From Neocallimastix lanati (nom. inval.) (taxonomy: Eukaryota; Neocallimastigomycota; Neocallimastigomycetes; Neocallimastigales; Neocallimastigaceae), in NCBI GenBank assembly GCA_016946835.1, contig JACVTC010000751.1, positions 1 to 10,271 on the forward strand: DNA of 10,271 nucleotides, written 5' to 3'. This document shows, one piece after another, positions 6,933-10,271 of the stretch. The notes beneath the pieces are model-generated. The model saw only the letters and a list, made by a program, of their open reading frames with translations. It had not been told where the DNA came from and searched no databases. The position numbers were made by a program, and so were the translations under genes. Numbering within the stretch: position 1 is the stretch's first letter; the number at the start of each line of letters is the position of its first letter.

Positions 6933-7270
6933 TCATCACCGATGTTATTATCTTCGTCATTATCATAATCACTAAAGATATTGTCATTTTCCATATCTTG
7001 GATGATTTCTCTTATTTCACCGGTAGAAATCAAAATACAAGTGATAAATATTATTTCTGGATCAACCACTTGCTGATATCTGATCTATAATTTTAATTCA
7101 GAGGCCAAAGATTTTATATCTAAGTTGTCTTTGTTCAGTTTTTCTATTCCTTTAATTTCCTTCTTTAAGTCTTTAAAATTAATTCGACTATTATTTATAG
7201 CTACTGGACTAGGAATAGAGGGTGATGCACTAGACGAGCCACCACTCTCAGAAGAAGTGTTTTCTGACAT
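6926..7270 (-). pseudogene. Gag N-terminus of element B, with one in-frame TAG
   Basis: The ATG at 7268-7270 gives MSENTSSESGGSSSASPS, a Ser-rich start like the one in element A. It is the best start because leader similarity to element A ends there. FKDLKKEIKGIEKLNKDN follows, then a TAG at 7085-7087 where element A has TGG (Trp in AWIKYQ). After it the same frame continues with IRYQQVVDPEIIFITCIL and an acidic part (FSDYDNDEDNNIGDD). It ends at TAA near 6926 as the frame changes toward the core. So this part has one nonsense mutation and one frameshift. Confidence 0.75.
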
Positions 7271-7320
7271 GTTTGAATTTATTGAAAGAAGTAGTAATAA
7301 ATCATGTAATGTATACAATG

Positions 7321-8484
7321 TTAATAGTTATATTAAAAAAATTTTTTTTGTTATACAATATCAAAGATTTGATTAATAACTTTAAGGTATTTTTCTTGAG
7401 TAGTAGAGTTTTATTTTATAATAAATTAGCCAAAAGTATCAAATTAATTATTTTGAATAAGTAGTAAAATAATGGATTCAACAACCAAATAAATTTAAGA
7501 TATAAACTAGCGTCAACTTGATCATCAAAATATATCAATTCGTAGAATAGTTGAGCTCGAATTCCCCTTGGACCCACTCAATGTAAAGATATTATTAATA
7601 TCTTTATAAATTTTAATTAAATTTAATCATAAATTTAAGTAAAATTGAAATAAAATCTATTAAAAATCACGTGTATAAAATTATTGCAAATAATTTTAAA
7701 CAAAACTTCGACTTCTTCCCAATCATATTAATAAATTAAAAATTTCTCTTGTGAAACTAGTAATTGAAAATCATTTCTTTTATGTAATTTAATTCAAATA
7801 ATAAGAGTTAAGGTTTTTTACAAGATAAATTAACAACATGAAACTATGCAATTAGTCATGTTGAAAACTTGCGGCATTTTATGCTAAAATCATATTAAAT
7901 AATTATGACAACTTTTATATTAATTTTAAATAGAAAATATAATAAGAATTTATTAATAATATTTAAATAATAAATAAATAATAAATGAGCTCGATTGAAA
8001 TTGTTTATATTTATTTTAGTTATTAATTATAATTCTCTTTATTTAGTAATAGTTAATTATTTATTATTAGTTTAGGTTAGTATTGTTTTTAAATAAATAG
8101 TTAGATAATATAATTCAATAGGAATTATATATTCTAAATGTAATAAGATAAAAATATAAATAGTTAACCAAATTTCATGTATTTTAATCGATGTAATTGT
8201 TATTAACGATTTATTGTTAATAACACTAATAATTAATAAAGATTATTTTAAAATCTAAATATAATAAAACTTATTTGTTTATAAAACATTTTTGTGTTAT
8301 TTAGTGTTATTATAATTTTTGACTTATAATCTATTTTTTAAATCAAAACTTTATACTCAACAGAATTTCTTATTTGAATTTACTTAAATTTATTTTTTTT
8401 TATTTAGAAGCTTATTTTTATAAAAAAAATTAATTTAATATAGTTGTTATCAAGTTGAATTACTGACAAAGTTATATTATAAAC
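7321..8484. other. AT-rich noncoding DNA upstream of element B
   Basis: I see no gene. It should contain the leader and perhaps the 5' LTR of element B. A stretch at 7553-7576 (GAGCTCGAATTCCCCTTGGACCCA) looks loosely like a tRNA T-loop and acceptor end, so its minus strand could be a primer-binding site. The T stem does not pair and the spacing is off by two. The rest is low-complexity A/T sequence. Confidence 0.4.
7584..7606. repeat. Perfect 23-bp palindrome (10-bp arms, 3-base loop)
   Basis: TAAAGATATT at 7584-7593 is the exact inverse of AATATCTTTA at 7597-7606. It starts just 8 bases after the tRNA-end-like string at 7553-7576. It could form a hairpin in RNA or a cruciform. Role unknown. 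Confidence 0.55.
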
Positions 8485-8607
8485 TACTAGCTTATGGGTC
8501 TTTCGTCCGATAATATTCATTCCGTCACCCTATTCACGTGATCTACGTTCCGTCACACGCTTCAGGATCTCATATTACCCCTACTATCCCCCTCTTGACA
8601 GCTAGTA
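8485..8607. repeat. GC-rich island with 8-bp inverted ends
   Basis: TACTAGCT (8485-8492) and AGCTAGTA (8600-8607) bracket a 123-bp stretch with 30 of 60 bases G or C in 8521-8580, within very AT-rich flanks. Inside, TTCCGTCAC occurs twice (8520-8528 and 8548-8556) and a CACGTG palindrome lies between (8535-8540). It could be a small non-autonomous element or part of an LTR. No target duplication is obvious. Confidence 0.4.
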
Positions 8608-8889
8608 AGGCTTGTTTATGCTGAATATAACATGTTTAATTCAATCTTGATAAGAAAAGAATATTTCAATTTTCAATATTAAATTAAACAAAGTAGCTTC
8701 CTCAAATGTTCCTTATTCAATTATATTAAAATTTTTGATATTTATAAGAACAATAAAAATATTATTATTAATATTATTATTTTGTATTATAAAAAAATTT
8801 TTTATTTACTACTCTAAAAAAAAAAAATATAAAATTATATTTATATTACAAAATACTTAAAAGAATTAAATTTTATCATTAATTAATTG

Positions 8890-9156
8890 TTTCTTGAGCA
8901 TCGGCATTTCCGGAAATTTTCCATACTTAAAACAGAATGTAGAGTGGTAGTATGTAAATCAACCCAGCTCGCCTATTACGGTTTCATGTGGTGCTTACAC
9001 CAGGCACTTCTGCTTACTATTAAACAGAACGACCAGAGCTTAAGAATAATTGTCACTATAATTACTTCATAAGAGTAATTAACCCGAAAACCCTCTTCTT
9101 CTTGAGTTCTGAGATAAGTACGCTTCTAAATCATACTAACTCCAATGCTCAAGAAA
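8890..9156. mobile_element. MITE-like unit with 15-bp terminal inverted repeats
   Basis: TTTCTTGAGCATCGG (8890-8904) and CCAATGCTCAAGAAA (9142-9156) are inverse copies with one mismatch, enclosing 267 bp. The interior is far richer in G and C than the flanks (27 of 60 in 8941-9000 against 4 of 60 in 8761-8820). It also holds a 12-bp palindrome, ATTTCCGGAAAT (8906-8917), and a perfect small hairpin, TGGTG-CTTA-CACCA. It has no believable gene. Size, inverted ends and foreign composition fit a non-autonomous DNA transposon. I cannot see a clear target-site duplication, as the right flank is a run of A. Confidence 0.6.
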
Positions 9157-9182
9157 AAAAAAAAGATAAAATTTAAAGTTTA

Positions 9183-9224
9183 TTCGAAGCTTCACGGATA
9201 GTATAAATTATCTAGCACTTCGAA
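9183..9224. repeat. 42-bp imperfect palindrome
   Basis: TTCGAAG (9183-9189) and CTTCGAA (9218-9224) are perfect inverse ends, with GATA (9197-9200) and TATC (9209-9212) as an inner pair. It lies about 27 bases right of the MITE-like unit. It may be a small foldback remnant; function unknown. Confidence 0.4.
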
Positions 9225-9303
9225 ATATATGAAAAAAATTGTTTTGTAAGAAAAATATATTTATTTTAATATTATTTATATTATCTTATTTTTAATTTTA
9301 TTC

Positions 9304-9339
9304 TCCCCAATATCTCCTCCAAATTTTATGTTAAGGTTC
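9304..9339. repeat. Dispersed 36-bp motif, copy 2
   Basis: This is the partner of 3686-3721, in the same orientation. On the minus strand it reads TGG-A-GGAGATA-TTGGGG. It lies about 2 kb upstream of the element B Gag ATG, compared with 487 bases in element A. If it is the same functional site, then insertions such as the MITE-like unit may explain part of the extra distance. Confidence 0.45.
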
Positions 9340-9540
9340 GGAGAGAGGGAAAATAAAAATAAGTAATAATATAAACAATAAAAAACATAATGAACAAGAA
9401 AATAATAAAAAAATAATTTTATAATTTTTTTATTTTATAAATCTTTTATTAAATTTTTATTAAAAATTACAATATTAAAAAAGTACAATATAAAAAAATA
9501 CTATTTTTAAAATAGTATTTATCTTATAATAGTGTTTATT

Positions 9541-10030
9541 AAATACATTGTACATTGTTCCCTTTTCCTTGGTAAGCAATGATATTGGTAGTAATTCTTA
9601 AGAGGCAGGAAGGGCTTTATATAGGTAGTCAAATTTGTCATAATCCGGAAAATTTTCTCTAAGATTTTCTACATTTGGAAAGTATTGTTCATATCTGATA
9701 TAAAATTGAAATGTTTATATTCCCTTTGTGAAGAGTACATATTCTGACTTTTCTTTTAATGTTTGTTTTTGTTCTTTATCACTTGGATAATACGAGTATC
9801 TTAATGTATTCCAAATTTCAAAAGAGTATTCGAGCTAAAGTTTATGCTTCTTTTTTTGTCATCTGAAATTTTTTGTAAATTAAATATTTTTCTTATTCAT
9901 TTTCATCAGCCATTTCCTGAGTAACGTTTCTGGTGTAACGATAGATTTTTTTGTCTGGAATTTCCAAATAGTCGTTCATATTTATTTGGCTAATTTCAGA
10001 TACTTTAATTTTTCTTATTAGTTCTTTTTT
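9541..10030 (-). pseudogene. Decayed Gag-like coding remnant, unidentified family
   Basis: Two frames on the minus strand read as protein. From 10030 down: KKELIRKIKVSEISQIN, then MNDYLEIPDKKIYRYTRNV, a TAA at 9893-9895, EKYLIYKKFQMTKKEA and a TAA at 9842-9844. After a frameshift near 9835 comes LEYSFEIWNTLRYSYYPSD, then SEYVLFTKGI, a TAA at 9715-9717, FYIRYEQYFPNVENL, FDYLYKALPAS, a TAA at 9598-9600 and ELLPISLLTKEKG. The pattern of a Trp-x2-Leu helix, a basic middle and a YKALP-like end resembles copia-type Gag domains, but I cannot name the family. All four TAA codons could come from CAA (Gln) by a single C-to-T change, unlike the indel-driven decay of elements A and B. It shows no similarity to their Gag that I can see. 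Confidence 0.5.
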
Positions 10031-10069
10031 TTATATATTCTTCAACATGGCTTAGTCTTAAAACCATGA

Positions 10070-10132
10070 CCCTGGTGAAATGCAACATTATAATAATACT
10101 CCACTTGGCGAAACGCAACTTGGCGAAATGCC
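10070..10132. repeat. 15-bp repeat, three copies (two in tandem)
   Basis: ACTTGGCGAAACGCA (10103-10117) and ACTTGGCGAAATGCC (10118-10132) are adjacent, and a diverged copy, CCCTGGTGAAATGCA, is at 10070-10084. On the minus strand the unit is GCRTTTCGCCAAGT. It is GC-rich compared with its surroundings. I associate such minisatellites with arbuscular mycorrhizal fungal genomes, from memory and unverified. Confidence 0.6.
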
Positions 10133-10271
10133 CCACTCCGTATTTGGGATGTCTGAATTACAATATAATATGATATATTAAAATATTATATACTTCAAAA
10201 AATATATTATTATTAAAAACTTTATTATTATAAAAAAAATGAAATTTATTAAGTAATCAAAAAGAAATAAT

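Larger units (their letters stand above)
5060..7320 (-). mobile_element. Ty3/gypsy-like retrotransposon, element B (Gag to protease only)
   Basis: This is a second member of the element A family in the same orientation, recognisable from the leader before the Gag ATG (7268-7270) through Gag, knuckle, linkers and protease. Homology with element A stops near 5060, just after KLMCVLKAI (element A: KLLCVIKAL). No reverse transcriptase follows in the 1.8 kb to the left. The two proteins differ at many positions throughout, so they are diverged relatives and not a recent tandem duplication. Element B is broken by frameshifts, one nonsense codon and a 5-base duplication. It is either a 3'-truncated copy or a Gag-protease-only derivative. 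Confidence 0.82.

Noticed and set aside
7125-7464. Two overlapping plus-strand open frames across the element B Gag start
   Set aside because: They are antisense to Gag and its leader, hydrophobic from A/T-rich codons, with no recognisable motif.
8887-9072. Plus-strand 61-codon frame with several Cys and aromatic residues
   Set aside because: It opens with TTG outside the left inverted repeat of the MITE-like unit and matches no family I know. I briefly considered a viral glycoprotein fragment, but the resemblance was too loose.
9541-10030. Use of a genetic code where TAA means Gln
   Set aside because: The Gag-like remnant would read through with TAA as Gln, but the reverse transcriptase block uses no in-frame TAA in 307 codons and the remnant also has a frameshift, so ordinary decay is simpler.
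1-10271. CRISPR arrays, bacterial operons, riboswitches, rRNA
   Set aside because: There are no regularly spaced repeats and no bacterial gene or rRNA signatures; the content is eukaryotic retroelement debris.

Overview
The window looks like repeat-filled intergenic DNA from a very AT-rich eukaryote. There is no sign of a bacterial or organellar gene layout. Coding remnants are rich in Lys, Asn, Ile and Glu. The DNA between them is mostly A/T runs; for example, only 4 of 60 bases in 8761-8820 are G or C. My best guess is an early-diverging fungus, perhaps an arbuscular mycorrhizal fungus (Glomeromycotina). This rests on the AT richness, the density of Ty3-like elements, and the 15-bp GGCGAAA-containing repeat near the right edge, which I associate with such genomes but cannot verify here. 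An anaerobic gut fungus or an AT-rich insect is not excluded.

Layout, left to right. Positions 1-3260 carry the 5' two-thirds of a Ty3/gypsy-type retrotransposon on the minus strand (element A). Its order from high to low coordinates is Gag start, Gag core, CCHC zinc knuckle, acidic and basic linkers, retropepsin-like domain, reverse transcriptase. RNase H and integrase would lie beyond the left edge. The reverse transcriptase block (1-921) is uninterrupted, whereas Gag to protease is cut by about ten small frameshifts. Positions 3260-5060 are AT-rich noncoding DNA with a GC-rich island, a tRNA-like sequence (4511-4577) and a 23-base A tract (4935-4957) that together could be a SINE. Positions 5060-7320 hold a second, diverged member of the same family in the same orientation (element B). 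It covers Gag to protease only and stops abruptly at the end of the protease homology.

Positions 7320-9540 are again AT-rich noncoding DNA. They contain a GC-rich island with short inverted ends (8485-8607), a 267-bp MITE-like unit with 15-bp terminal inverted repeats (8890-9156), a 42-bp imperfect palindrome (9183-9224), and a 36-bp motif (9304-9339) that also occurs at 3686-3721. Positions 9541-10030 are a decayed Gag-like coding remnant on the minus strand, unrelated to elements A and B as far as I can see. Positions 10070-10132 carry three copies of a 15-bp repeat.

There is no convincing host gene and no intact cellular pathway here. The window is best read as layered mobile-element debris. 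Its most unusual features are the altered protease active site (Asp-Ser-Cys and Asp-Phe-Cys instead of Asp-Ser/Thr-Gly) in both family members, and the contrast between an intact reverse transcriptase and a shattered Gag.
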